From Peronospora farinosa (lineage: Eukaryota; Oomycota; Peronosporomycetes; Peronosporales; Peronosporaceae), in NCBI GenBank assembly GCA_947646735.1, contig CANTFK010000609.1:1-64000 (forward strand): 64,000 bases of DNA. The letters are read 5' to 3'. The notes under the pieces are model-generated. The model saw only the letters and a list, made by a program, of their open reading frames with translations. It had not been told where the DNA came from and did not search any database. The position numbers and the translations under genes are program-made. Position 1 is the first letter of the stretch. Each line of letters starts with the position of its first letter. Of the stretch, positions 31,423 to 42,068 are shown piece by piece.

Positions 31423-33144
31423 TTAGTTCCGTGTGACACGGTGCATCTCAACGAAGAGAATGCGACCTTCCACAATGAGAGCGATAGCAAGAAAGATACA
31501 GGTCATAATAGGACGAAGCACCGGGTTCTGAAACCAATCAGTCCGACCGATCATGTAGAGGAACTGGAGCTGCGTCAAAACCAACAGCGGAAGCTTCTTT
31601 ACACACCACCAGACGCCACCCAATAAGAGCTCTGATGTGGCAGGCACTTCGTCTTTCTTCCACTGCGCGGTACGCAACGTGTGCGCCACCGCAAATACCA
31701 GCAGCAGCGTGGTTAGCATCAGATCGTGTACAATAAGACACAGCTTGCCTGCGTAGCTAGGTTGCATAGTGATAGGGATCATGTAAATGCTGCACAGGGT
31801 GAGCAGTGCGACGATACAGACGCTCGACACCAGTGGCATGGATGCAACAACATACAACACGCTGCATGAAAACTGACAGGCTTGGCGTACCATTCGCGAA
31901 TTGAACACATCTATTGTTATCGGCTGTGCGTTGCCAGGAGTAGGCAAACCCAAACTCGATAAACGTCGCTGACGTCCATCAGGCTCGGTAACCAACTTCA
32001 GACAGAGCGAAACATAGGCAAGCCAGATAAAAGTAAAAATCACCAAGAAAGAAATCACCTTGCCTAGAAAGAAGCCAAAGTGGTCTTCTCCAAGGCGGTC
32101 GCGCACATCCTGCCAGTACCAAAACACCTGGAAATACGTGTACGGCAGCCAGAACCAAGGCTTTAACGTAGCACCACTATACTTGTAACTTAGCAATGGT
32201 CCAGGAATCTCCCCTGTAGCCAAATTTTTGTCCTCACATTTGTACAGGTCCCAGTTCATACGTTCATAAAAGACCATGTGATTGATACTGTAGTAGAATG
32301 GCAAGCGGTGGACAAGGACGACAGAATTGTCCACAGCTTCCTCTGTATTATCGCCACTATCTAATTCATCACTTTCTTCTTCATTTTCGTCGCCATCCCA
32401 TTCAAGAAAAAACAGTGGACTTTCCTCAAAGGCCTCAAAAAGGCCAGGCATAAAGCCCTGGGTGATACCAATGTAATTGTACTCACGACCCGTGATCATA
32501 AAGCCATCAATTGCATCTGAGTACAAGTTTCGTACTGCAATACTGTCTGGAGATATAACGAGCAGTCCATTAGAATATACGACCGACTGGCCGTTATCCA
32601 CGGCACAAAATTGATGGCAGGCAAAAATCTCGTCCAAGTTGCGTAACACCAGGTTCTCTGGGTCCAAATACACCACACGCTGAAGCGATGAAATCTGTGG
32701 ATCGTCCCAGATCACTAATTTGTTCCGCATGTGCATCAGTTGCGTCCGGTGGTCGGTAAGTGGCATATGTGCAAACACGTTGGGGATAGAAGTGTGTACG
32801 ATCTCCACGTCTGCATCGTCTCCCTTGAGAGCCTTCTCACTACTTTCCTGTAGTCCGTCCTGTGGCACAATCACCATGCGTCTGTACTTGGTATTGGAGT
32901 CTTTAATACTGCGCATAAGCACACGTGTAGCCAGCAACAGCGCTTCGCTATCTTCTCCGTAATCGTACATGATGGTAACAAACGCGCCTTCATTGGGTTC
33001 AACGATACTTTCCGACGATAATGTTGCGGATTTCTTTGTCTTTAACGTTACGGATTGATCTGATATGCAAGATACAATGAAAGTGGTAATGAACAGGAAG
33101 AAAAACAGCTTTTGTTGTCGTACATCATGAGTGGACGACGGCAT
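31423..33144 (-). CDS. GT8-family glycosyltransferase with C-terminal membrane domain (IPUT1-like)
   Basis: Start chosen at the Met at 33144, where a signal-anchor begins (KLFFFLFITTFIVSCI); an in-frame extension to 33348 looks like upstream sequence. 573 residues. Residues about 45-340 are a glycogenin-like GT8 domain: AFVTIMYDYGEDSEALLLA, MVIVPQDGL, LVIWDDPQISSLQRVVYLDP, YSNGLLVISPD, YIGITQGFMPG. The metal-binding DxD appears as DPE. The C-terminal half has about six membrane segments. GT8 plus multi-span C terminus resembles plant inositol-phosphorylceramide glucuronosyltransferase, so a glycosphingolipid role in the Golgi is inferred. It is convergent with MOZART1, about 155 bases away. 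Confidence 0.75.
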   Translation of the reverse strand: MPSSTHDVRQQKLFFFLFITTFIVSCISDQSVTLKTKKSATLSSESIVEPNEGAFVTIMYDYGEDSEALLLATRVLMRSIKDSNTKYRRMVIVPQDGLQESSEKALKGDDADVEIVHTSIPNVFAHMPLTDHRTQLMHMRNKLVIWDDPQISSLQRVVYLDPENLVLRNLDEIFACHQFCAVDNGQSVVYSNGLLVISPDSIAVRNLYSDAIDGFMITGREYNYIGITQGFMPGLFEAFEESPLFFLEWDGDENEEESDELDSGDNTEEAVDNSVVLVHRLPFYYSINHMVFYERMNWDLYKCEDKNLATGEIPGPLLSYKYSGATLKPWFWLPYTYFQVFWYWQDVRDRLGEDHFGFFLGKVISFLVIFTFIWLAYVSLCLKLVTEPDGRQRRLSSLGLPTPGNAQPITIDVFNSRMVRQACQFSCSVLYVVASMPLVSSVCIVALLTLCSIYMIPITMQPSYAGKLCLIVHDLMLTTLLLVFAVAHTLRTAQWKKDEVPATSELLLGGVWWCVKKLPLLVLTQLQFLYMIGRTDWFQNPVLRPIMTCIFLAIALIVEGRILFVEMHRVTRN

Positions 33145-33743
33145 TGTAAAGAATTGACTAGCGAGCAGCTCCTTTGCCCATGATAAGTCATGTGGGCCAC
33201 GTATGTACGACCTTCGCAAAACAATTGACAGCCTTGTTAAACGGAATAATATATGTACGAATATATTTGTTCGATCGAATGGAATTCTCAGACTTTTCCT
33301 CGTCTCTTCCGTGCATGTTCGGCGCACATTGTAGACGACAGACGTCACGCTTACAGTCTACAGCTCCATTTTCTACTAACGCGACACCCCGCCGGCCTTA
33401 TCTTGCTTGTTTTCTATAATTATGCGCACGGCTTCTCGGGTCTGCGTTGGTTATTATTTCCAGGTCCGTCTAGCGTCATCTATTTGCAAAGGATTCTTCT
33501 TCATTTCAACCCATTGCTATTCCTATCGCGGTGGTAAGAGCTGCGAGTGTGGAGGTGGAAACGGAAAACCCAAGTACGAGATAAAACCACCTTTTGTGCT
33601 CTGTCCAGTCTGATCCATCGTCACTTCTTCGATACCGCATATCTTTAACAAGCACTTAGTGACAAGGTCGCATCCCACCCGCTAGACGGATATACACATT
33701 TGATCACTGCTCAGCACGGCAGCAGTATACACTAACAGTGAGG
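33145..33743. other. Divergent intergenic region between the GT8 gene and the PKA-like kinase
   Basis: About 600 bases that must carry promoters for both flanking genes. Several short frames occur, none recognisable. Confidence 0.5.
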
Positions 33744-34837
33744 ATGAACCTACAGTATACAGCTAGGATGGCCTCTTCAAACAAGACTGTCAAGTGTTCG
33801 CACAAGTTTACGACCCCACTTGATGGTACGCAATTTGAATTAGGCGTGACATTGGGCACTGGATCTTTTGGGCGTGTTCGTTTTGCGACACATAAAGTAA
33901 GTGATGCATTCAAACAAAACAAGGAAAATGGGTCAAAGGGACTGACGATGTGGTACTGAATTTGATCTAGGCGACTAACACGTACTGGGCGATTAAGATC
34001 CTCAAGAAAGCCGAGATCATTCGACTGCAACAGGTTGAACACATGCTCTCGGAAAAGTTCATCTTGCTATGTCTAGACCACCCGTTTATTGTAAACTTGG
34101 CAGGCACATACCAGGACACGAAATACTTGTACATGGTGCTTGAGTATGTAATTGGTGGCGAGTTTTTCACCCATTTACGGAAGGCTGGACGGTTTGACAA
34201 CAATACGGCAAAGTTTTATGCAGCACAGATTGTGTCAATCTTTGAGTACATGCATAGCCAGAATTTTATTTATCGCGACTTGAAACCCGAAAACTTGCTG
34301 CTAGACAACGAGGGCTACATCAAGATCACCGACTTTGGTTTTGCCAAGCGAGTGGTGTTCAAGACGTACACACTTTGTGGAACGCCCGAGTACATTGCAC
34401 CGGAGGTACTACTCAACAAGGGACACGGCAAAGGTGTGGACTGGTGGACACTTGGGATATTGCTCTTTGAGATGCTTGCAGGTCACCCACCCTTCTGCGA
34501 CGATGATCCTATGGCGATTTATCAGCAGATTATGTCAGGCAAGATCAATTTTCCGCGTTTCTTTGACCGAAACGCCAAGCGGCTTATCAAACGTATGCTT
34601 ACAGCTGATCTTACGAAACGATACGGCTGTCTAAAGAACGGTGTCGAGGACATTAAGAAGCACAAGTTCTTTGCCGGTGTCAATTGGGACGACCTGGTAG
34701 CCCGCAAAGGTGCAGCACCGATTATCCCACGTGTCTATACAGCCAATGACACATCCAATTTCGATCCGTACCCGGACTCGATGGAGGACGCGGCTGTTCC
34801 TGTTTATGACGGCAAGGACCCCTTTGCTGAGTTTTAG
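33744..34837 (+). CDS. cAMP-dependent protein kinase (PKA)-type catalytic subunit
   Basis: AGC-family Ser/Thr kinase. Exons 33744-33896 and 33971-34837 (339 residues; 74-bp intron). Visible elements: glycine loop GTGSFG at residues 38-43, ATP-anchoring Lys60 in YWAIKILKK, catalytic YRDLKPENLLLD with Asp154, DFGFAKRV with Asp172, activation-loop TLCGTPEYIAPE with Thr185 at the PKA phosphorylation site, and GHPPFCDDD in the lower lobe. The AGC tail has FDPYPDS and a terminal PFAEF like the hydrophobic motif of PKA. A start at Met 33768 is also possible. Regulation by a cAMP-binding regulatory subunit is inferred from family, not seen. Confidence 0.92.
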
Positions 34838-35329
34838 ACGACACCCCGCCATCACCACGAGCTGAAGAAGGCCGAGGGTGACGATGAAATTATCACTCGT
34901 GATGATAATGATGCAGCTGGATCAAGTGATGCGTGCTTCATGCAAAGTAGAAGTGGCGAGCAGAACGAGGCGTCAAGACGAGTGCAAGAAAGAAGATATT
35001 ATGGTTGACAATGTCATACATTTCTATTTATCACGAAGATGTATCATAAAGATGCAGTGAAAGAGACAAGGGTAGCCCTCATTTGGTCTCACGTACTAGG
35101 TCGCTGGCATGTTGGCTTTCGCCCTCACGTCGAGCTTTTATACTGGGCCCGCCGCTCGATCCGTTATCAGCGCCGTCCATACTCACTTTCTGCTTCTTAG
35201 TAATATCGTAACATGCATTACTGCCGCGGCATAAGAAAGCACTAGCAGTAGTATTGATCACAAACAGGATGTCATTCAAGTCTTCTCAACTAAACAAAGT
35301 CGAGTTGCTTGATTGACCACGAGCTTCTT
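34838..35329. other. Convergent intergenic region
   Basis: 3' flanks of the kinase and the dehydrogenase. No gene recognised. Confidence 0.5.
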
Positions 35330-36121
35330 TTACAACTTGGATTCAGGGAAGAGCATCTTGTCGCCAGGGAAACGGTAGTACGAGGTGTCCTTCTTCATAA
35401 TGCGTTGCACACGACCCGAATTATCAGGTTCGCGCAAACCAGCAGAAAAGGCGTCCACGACGACCTTGACAGGCAAGAGACCACCCATCATATTGGTGTA
35501 CTCTGGGACCGCAACATGAGCCTTGCGACCCATATCTGTCTCTGCAAAGCCCGGACACATGCAAAAGCAACGGATATTGTCAGATTTCTTGAGCATGTAC
35601 AATGAGCGTGTAAAGCCCACAACACCCGCCTTGGCAGCAGCATAATCAGGTCCAAATGGTGCGCTAGTCAGTCCAGCCATACTACCGAGGTTCACAACGA
35701 CACCTTCTTTGCCATTAAGTGTGCGTTTGAACTCGGCAATGGCGCATTTCGTGCCACGAATGAGTGCAACGAGGTCGATCTCCACGACGGCCTCCCAGGT
35801 CGTGCTGTCTGGCTTATAAAACGTCATATCGCCGGCAATACCGGCGTTATTGACCAACACGTTCACAGGTTGTGCAAAGTACGTGCTCGCGTACGCAAAA
35901 GCGCACGAGAAACTCTTCTTTTCCGTGACGTTCTGGCGATCCCAGCACACATTGCTCTCACCAAATTGTTGCTGCAATTCCTTGCCTGTAACTTCCAATT
36001 CTTGCACATTCACGTCTGTGATCATGACTTTCCCATGTCCAAATAAAATCTCTTCCGCAAAAGCGCGTCCAAAGCCTTGACCACCGCCCGTGACAATTGC
36101 AACAACTTCAGAAAGTTCCAT
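35330..36121 (-). CDS. Short-chain dehydrogenase/reductase with peroxisomal SKL signal
   Basis: Classical SDR of 263 residues, closest in pattern to 15-hydroxyprostaglandin dehydrogenase-like enzymes. Cofactor motif TGGGQGFG at 11-18, Asp after the second strand (ITDVN) suggesting NAD(H), NNAG at 91-94, catalytic Ser147, Tyr160 and Lys164 in PDYAAAKAG. The protein ends SKL, a canonical type 1 peroxisomal targeting signal, so action inside peroxisomes is inferred, perhaps on lipid-derived alcohols. The Met at 36121 is chosen because the fold begins there; the upstream in-frame extension to 36232 is basic and unlike SDRs. No intron seen. Confidence 0.88.
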   Translation of the reverse strand: MELSEVVAIVTGGGQGFGRAFAEEILFGHGKVMITDVNVQELEVTGKELQQQFGESNVCWDRQNVTEKKSFSCAFAYASTYFAQPVNVLVNNAGIAGDMTFYKPDSTTWEAVVEIDLVALIRGTKCAIAEFKRTLNGKEGVVVNLGSMAGLTSAPFGPDYAAAKAGVVGFTRSLYMLKKSDNIRCFCMCPGFAETDMGRKAHVAVPEYTNMMGGLLPVKVVVDAFSAGLREPDNSGRVQRIMKKDTSYYRFPGDKMLFPESKL

Positions 36122-36589
36122 TTTTTTAGGTTCAACTGTTATTTGGCAGACGGGATTGCAAAATGAAAAGGTTTTGCGTGCGACTTGACGTCGTGTCCCG
36201 TCTCTTGAATGCGATGTAGCATTCTTTTTCACAGATTAAAAATAAATTTTTGTCATAACGATGGATCTTTTGACATGACGACGTGGACAATGTCGCGTCA
36301 GAAGTTTTAGTAGAATGTATCTCGCTTATGACCATGGGTATGCAATACGAGCTATGCGATGAATATGGAAGAAAAAAAGACAGGTCAAGAAGGGCTTGTC
36401 GAAGGAGTACTGATTTAGTTCCAATAATTCTGACAAATTACAATGAGCAGCAAGTCTTTTTTTTGTTCAGTGGCGTGAATGGAGACGGTTCTTTTTTTTC
36501 AGGGATCTCCAAATGGTTTAATTGTCCACACGAATCTGGTGTGGCACCCCCCAGTGCCACATATTTTGTTCGTCTAACAATAATAAATC

Positions 36590-38278
36590 ATGGAGTTCGT
36601 CTGGATATTAGCGCTGCTGCTGGTGCTGGCAGGCGCTAGTTATATGTACATACAACATCAACAAGAGGCTAAACGTCAAGCTATAAGGCTTCAGAAAGAG
36701 AAGGAGGAGCTTGCTCGTCAACAGCTTCACGCTATGAACAACAAAAAGTCCAAGAGTAAAAGCAAAAAGAAGGTCGATATGACAGCCGAACTTAAGAAGA
36801 AGATAAAGGCGGATTTAATGCAAGAAGGAGGAGCGAATGAGCACAAATATATGTTGCATCAAATTAACGGACACAAATATGGTATCACAGCTGTCAGATA
36901 CAGTCCAAATGGCCGTGTTTTGGCCACCGCTAGCTCCGATCGCTCGATCCGGCTCTATTTCCGTGAAACGCTTACGAACAAGAACCCAAAGCTGCATAAA
37001 ATTAGTATTGAATACGACCATGTTACAGCCATGAGCTTCAGTTCGGATGGACGGAGTTTGGTGAGTGAGAAAAGTCGCTTTGTACATGGTTTTATTGAGG
37101 GATCTGTAATCAACCTGTGACTGTTGCTTTGGTTTAGGTGGTTGCAACGGAGAATGGCACTGTAAAAGTCTATCGTACGTTGCTGTGATGATGTGCATGA
37201 GCCATTTGTTGTGTTGATGTTGGTGTTAAATTGATGTGTTGATGTGGTGACAGAAAAACTGCGTGTGAAGCCAGAGATTGTGGCGGATTTTTCTGTCTCG
37301 CACAAGACGGATGTGCACTCTGTGCTTTTGAATGATATTGGCAAGGTAAGCGTTGTTTTTATCTGATGCTGTTGATGTAAGAAGGTATGCTCAAATGTAA
37401 TGACTGGTTTCATTGAGCAGTGGGCAACGATCGTTACGTGCGCGGGTAATTCGGATACCGATATCAAGTTCTGGAACATGAATGGCGAGTTGCTACAAAC
37501 GGTAAACACGAACCAGGTTGCCAACTACCACTGTGTCGGCTCGAAAGACAATCGATACATTGCAGTTGCAGCGTACACACCGGAGGTCAAGATCTATGAA
37601 ATTACACGCGAAAAGTCGGGCGGATTCAAGAAGGTTAACAAGATCATGACGTTGCAAGGACACAGGGTACGGCAAATGATCGGGCATTGAGCTGGATTGT
37701 AGCTTACGCTTTGTTCTGTATCTCATAAATTAGACGGGCGTGATGGATCTTGCCTTTGATGGTTCAGATGTGCTCCCAGTAAAGCGCTTAGTCACGCTTT
37801 CCAAGGACGCATCGGTCCGTCTGTGGGATATTAATGGTGCGTTTCGATGGCCGATGCATGTACGCACTGGTATTCAGAGTGATTCTGATCGTATTTGTGG
37901 TCGGCCTTGCTGGTCTTACAGTTCGGTACACTGTCCAAGAGGACCCTAAGGTGCTGTCGGCATTTACTGCCAGAGGAGAGAAGCTATTTGAGGCAGTTGA
38001 TTTTTCGCCTTGTGGAAAAGTACGCACTCTATGCTCTTAAACAGCTCGGGCGCAATATTCATCGTTTGGTTTGTTTATTGATCCTGTAGATGTTGGTCAT
38101 GGTGCGAGGTAAGGACCTTGTGTTCGTCCGAACCTGCGACAACGAGGAGTTTTACGTCATTCCCAATGCGATTGAAGATTCAATCAAGCGTGCCATGTTC
38201 TCGCCGGATGGATCAGAGGTGCTTGTGCTTGGACAAAATTGCAAGCATGCCAAGATATACAAGACGCCAAAGTTTTAG
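36590..38278 (+). CDS. TBL2-like WD40 repeat protein, ER membrane anchored
   Basis: Homologue of transducin beta-like 2, which in animals is an ER membrane protein linked to the stress kinase PERK. Seven exons: 36590-37060, 37138-37174, 37254-37345, 37421-37666, 37734-37836, 37922-38019, 38090-38278; 411 residues; introns 67-85 bp. An N-terminal membrane segment (FVWILALLLVLAGASYMYI) is followed by a lysine-rich coiled stretch (KKSKSKSKKKVD), then WD repeats: HKYGITAVRYSPNGRVLATA with SDRSIRLY, DHVTAMSFSSDGRSLVVAT, NSDTDIKFWNMNGELLQT, LSKDASVRLWDIN, and a final FSPDGSEVLVLGQ. Exon junctions were all placed on GT/AG and keep frame. Confidence 0.88.
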
Positions 38279-38465
38279 CATCGAGCAAACGCAGCGCTGC
38301 ACCATCGACGGGACCAAGCGACACAAAAATCAAACGATTACATAGCAGAGGATGTATAGATGCTGACTGCATCTTTTTGCTGTAATTCCAGTGCTTCAAA
38401 ATAGATTCGTTTAGAGTGCTTCTGCACATCCCCATTCTCTGGACGTAAATCCACGCTGATCGCAT

Positions 38466-40058
38466 TTACTTTGTTGGAAGAATATCCAGCAATTTCCATT
38501 TGAGCATATTGATGTTTTCGGTGAGAATGTACTTATCTGACCGGCGAACGACAACTGCCATCCACTCGTGGTTTAGACTTTCGCTTGGCTCGGCGCTCTG
38601 CTCACCCTGGTCATTTTTCCAAGACTCGAGCAACTTGTCATCTTCTTCGATCGAGGTTGGAAAAGCCTCCAGCATCTTCTCAAGCGTGTAGATCAAACGC
38701 GTAAGCGCTACCTGCTCATTCTCTATACTCACCATCTCCCCATCTAGCGCTCTCTTTGCTAGTGCCTCAAACTCTTCGGCTGTTTCGCAGTCAATCTCCT
38801 GGACCCGAGCAGCTATTAAAAGCAAGTCGTTGCTTTCGTCTGCAACAAGTTCAAACGGGTTTGTAGCATGATCCAATCCACTGGTGAGCAGCAAGTGCTC
38901 TTTTTCTTCAAAGAGTTTCGTAGACCCTTCGTCCATCGGCAGCCACATCTCCACAGCATCATACTGGTTTCCAATAATCACAAAGCCATACAACGACAGC
39001 AGCTTGTGATTCGACAGAGGTCCATAATTAATGAACATCTGCGCACCTGCATTCCAGTGTTGGTAGCTCACAAGCTTGAATCGTTGACTCGCCGTATCGA
39101 AAAAGTGGGACATCTCTGCTTCAGGGTCATGGTTCAACATGTCAAACACGGGTACCATCGCCTTGAACGATTGCTTGGCCGTCAAGCCGTTAATACTCTC
39201 CATCATCAACGTCCTGTTTTCCTCCATAAGTCCATGTTCTTCCTCTAACAAAGGTAAAGCTTCGTCAAGCCGTAATGACACAAAACGGCTCCAGATCGTC
39301 GAGAGCGCCCACTTGTAGTTGTCAAAGGAGAAAAACTCACCAAACTTGTCAAAATCAATGGCTTCCTTGACCTTCTCAAATAACTCCAGCAATACAGATT
39401 CTTTGAGTCTCCTATAATCTTCTGCAACTTTTTCTTCCATCTGCTGGGCAATAGAAAACAAATTACTGCCTTGTAATGCCCTAAGTTGGTCCTGCTCAAA
39501 GTACAGTACATTATGGTACGTCGTGGGCAGTACTTTAATGTGTGTAAACCACGTAGATTTACTGCCTTGTATATACTTCTCATAAAGCAGAGCAAGTGCC
39601 AATTGATCGTCCTCTTGTTCAAGTGTGAGCTGCTGAAAGAATGCCATTCGTTGTAACACCTCGTTCTTCTCAAGACACTTGAATGTAAATGTCGAGTCAA
39701 GTGGAATACTAAATACTTCTGTATGTGGCGTCACATCTTCTGCAATGTATACGCCTCTTTCGGTCTCATATCCGTCATCCGGATACTCGTATACAAAATC
39801 GGTAATGATCTGCACCTTGAGCCTCTCGGTCGCCCATTCATTGTAACAGATAAACGCATCATAAGGTGTCTCTATTGCATATTTCTCGTCTTCAAGCGCC
39901 ATAATTCCTTTAACTTCTTCTTCTGCTTTGAACCGTCGCTCTTTCTTCTTGTGTGGCCAGCGCAGATGGCGTGTCAAGCAGCCACCATGAGTGGATGACG
40001 TTCTCTTGAACAAAGTATGCTTGGAAACTGGTGTAGAAGTGGTGTACAGAATGCACAA
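38466..40058 (-). CDS. SET-domain lysine/histidine methyltransferase-like (SETD3/Rubisco-LSMT family)
   Basis: Single-exon frame of 530 residues; a shorter start at Met 39902 (MALEDEKY) is equally possible, and the extra 52 residues are basic and could be a mitochondrial presequence. The split SET domain shows RGVYIAEDV at its start, SFDNYKWALSTIWSR, MVPVFDMLNHDPEAE (the D-x2-N-H S-adenosylmethionine site) and FINYGPLSNHKLLSLYGFVI with the terminal catalytic Tyr. A Rubisco-LSMT substrate-binding-like helical region follows. Family members methylate ribosomal proteins, actin or metabolic enzymes; the substrate here is unknown. Confidence 0.85.
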   Translation of the reverse strand: MCILYTTSTPVSKHTLFKRTSSTHGGCLTRHLRWPHKKKERRFKAEEEVKGIMALEDEKYAIETPYDAFICYNEWATERLKVQIITDFVYEYPDDGYETERGVYIAEDVTPHTEVFSIPLDSTFTFKCLEKNEVLQRMAFFQQLTLEQEDDQLALALLYEKYIQGSKSTWFTHIKVLPTTYHNVLYFEQDQLRALQGSNLFSIAQQMEEKVAEDYRRLKESVLLELFEKVKEAIDFDKFGEFFSFDNYKWALSTIWSRFVSLRLDEALPLLEEEHGLMEENRTLMMESINGLTAKQSFKAMVPVFDMLNHDPEAEMSHFFDTASQRFKLVSYQHWNAGAQMFINYGPLSNHKLLSLYGFVIIGNQYDAVEMWLPMDEGSTKLFEEKEHLLLTSGLDHATNPFELVADESNDLLLIAARVQEIDCETAEEFEALAKRALDGEMVSIENEQVALTRLIYTLEKMLEAFPTSIEEDDKLLESWKNDQGEQSAEPSESLNHEWMAVVVRRSDKYILTENINMLKWKLLDILPTK

Positions 40059-40372
40059 AAAGAGTAATTGTCATTATTTAATGTTGCTAGCAATAACCGG
40101 TATTTCATTTGGAGACACCGATATACCGTTTGCTGTAGATATTTCGTGGTTATGCGTCTTTTCTGAAAAAAATTAGGCTGTTTATAAAAAAGGGTGCTTA
40201 AAAAAAATAGGCTGTTTCGAGAAATTACATTATGCCCGGTCCCGTTTGACGATTCGAAATTCTCTGTATTTAAAGTAGATTTTTTTCACCAAAAGGCTAG
40301 AAATTACGTATCCCCCACGTTAAAACATTCACTTTGACTTTGTCTTCGCCATTCACAAGTCGCACGTTCTTC
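40059..40372. other. Divergent intergenic region with a short repeated motif
   Basis: Promoters of the SET gene and the PH-phosphatase gene lie here. An AAAAAATTAGGCTGTTT / AAAAAATAGGCTGTTT pair occurs at about 40168 and 40204; function unknown. Confidence 0.45.
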
Positions 40373-41939
40373 ATGTCGCTCGAAATGGCTGCGATCTCAA
40401 CGTCTAATTGCAAGAAGACTGACGATTGTTCTGTAAAGATGGAGGCTGTACGTATTCAGGAGCTCTCACTGGCAGGTAATGGCAGTGTTTATAATTCACC
40501 CAAGCGCAAGCAGCGACCAGAAAGTGGAACTGTACCCACAGACTTGACGTTGCTCTTGACTGAATTACCGACTAATAAAAGACGTGGTAATAAGCGAATG
40601 TTATTGACTTTAGTACCAGATGAAGCACGACGAGGTGGTGAAGTAATAGAAGTCGAGGGGCTGCTAAGGGTCGCGGAACAGATTGATAGAGGACAGACGC
40701 AGCAGAATCCAGCAGTATTTCGGACACTCGGATCGGTGAGACATTGTGGTTGTAATTTTTGAAAGATGTGCTACAGACTGGAGCTGACGGATGTGTTGAA
40801 ATTTGCTGTAGTTCTATTGTGTATTGGTACGGAAGAGTCTGGGGTTGTTTCTAGAGACTGTGTCGAAGGACAGTCCTCACACTATTGTGCTTAATATGGA
40901 CACCATGGACTTGGTGCATGAACCTTTTGAGAGCGATTGCAATTTTCAATTGCGTTATCGACAAAGCGAACGGAGAGAAAGTGGCAATAGACAATGTGCG
41001 TTTTCGTACGTCTTTATGACTTCGACCAAGGAAGAGTGTGACAAGTGGCGCAATGGTATTCTCAGACACCAAGTATCTGACACCGGCAGCGATCAGAAAA
41101 GATTTGTGAACAAACCGTTAACAGGTTCTGGATTGATTTCAGGGTCTGTTCCACAGAGTGCCGACTCAAATGCACAAAGTGAGGAGCAGCAGCAGAGACA
41201 GCAGACTGAAGGACCTCACGAGCACCCGCAGCCATCCCTTGGAGAGTTTTTGTGCTCTACGCCTTCAAAGACCAAGCACTTCATCATGGTACGTCATGGC
41301 CACTACATTAATGCTCACATGCCGCAAGTGTCGGACTCGCAACAAGTCCTCTCGCAGATGGGAAGGCAGCAAGCAGAGCTCACAGGCAAACACCTAGAGG
41401 TGGCACACGCCCGGATTCCAACCCGACATGACGTGTCCGTGTATCACAGTGATATGACACGTGCGGTGGAGACAGCAGCTATCATCGCCACTTACTTTGG
41501 AGAGGTCTCGTTGAATTCGAGCTCGCTACTGCGGGAAGGGTGGCCAGGAACACCGTATTCCTCTGATTTCACCGCGAGAAGCGGAGTCACTGCTGCATGC
41601 AACAACGGTGCATTTCAAGCGATGCAGAAACGAACTAGTGTGGATGTGGAGCGTATGGAGAAGGCGTTTAACTGGTTTTTCTTTGACCCACGCCAAACCC
41701 ATGATGGAAATGACGAGGAGTCCTATTGCGTACTTGTGTGCCATGCCAACCTGATCAGGTTCTTTTTGTGTCGTGCACTTGGCGTTGATCCTGCAACCAC
41801 GTGGGGTCATTTCGAAATCAACCACTGTGGCGTCACGCGCATCGACGTGTGCGCCGATCGGCCGATCAAGGTCATTGCAGTAAACGAAACTGGTCATCTA
41901 CCGCTATCCCTCATCACGTCCAGTGAAGATCATCTATAA
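40373..41939 (+). CDS. PH domain + histidine phosphatase (phosphoglycerate mutase superfamily) fusion
   Basis: Exons 40373-40735 and 40812-41939 (496 residues; 76-bp intron). The exon junction restores a PH-like fold: EVEGLLRVAEQ in exon 1, then FYCVLVRKSLGLFLETV, and YVFMTSTKEECDKWRNGIL as the C-terminal helix with the invariant Trp. A Q-rich linker leads to a histidine phosphatase domain: HFIMVRHGHY with nucleophile His283, SDMTRAVETAAIIA, and CVLVCHANLIRFFLC with the second His. The domain resembles PGAM5-type phosphatases more than glycolytic mutase. The PH domain suggests recruitment to phosphoinositide membranes, an inference. The start is the first ATG in frame (an upstream TTG frame is ignored). 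Confidence 0.85.
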
Positions 41940-42068
41940 GCAGAAATTGAGGAATGCGCGCTTTTATATGTGGATGTGTTAGACCAGCAAAGCCGTAAGT
42001 CTCCAGTTGACACACGTTTATGGATGGAATGTACTCACAATGCTAAGCTGAATGTAAATACCGTGTTC

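Noticed and set aside
40334..40372. Longer N terminus for the PH-phosphatase
   Set aside because: The extra codons begin with TTG, not ATG; first ATG in frame is at 40373.
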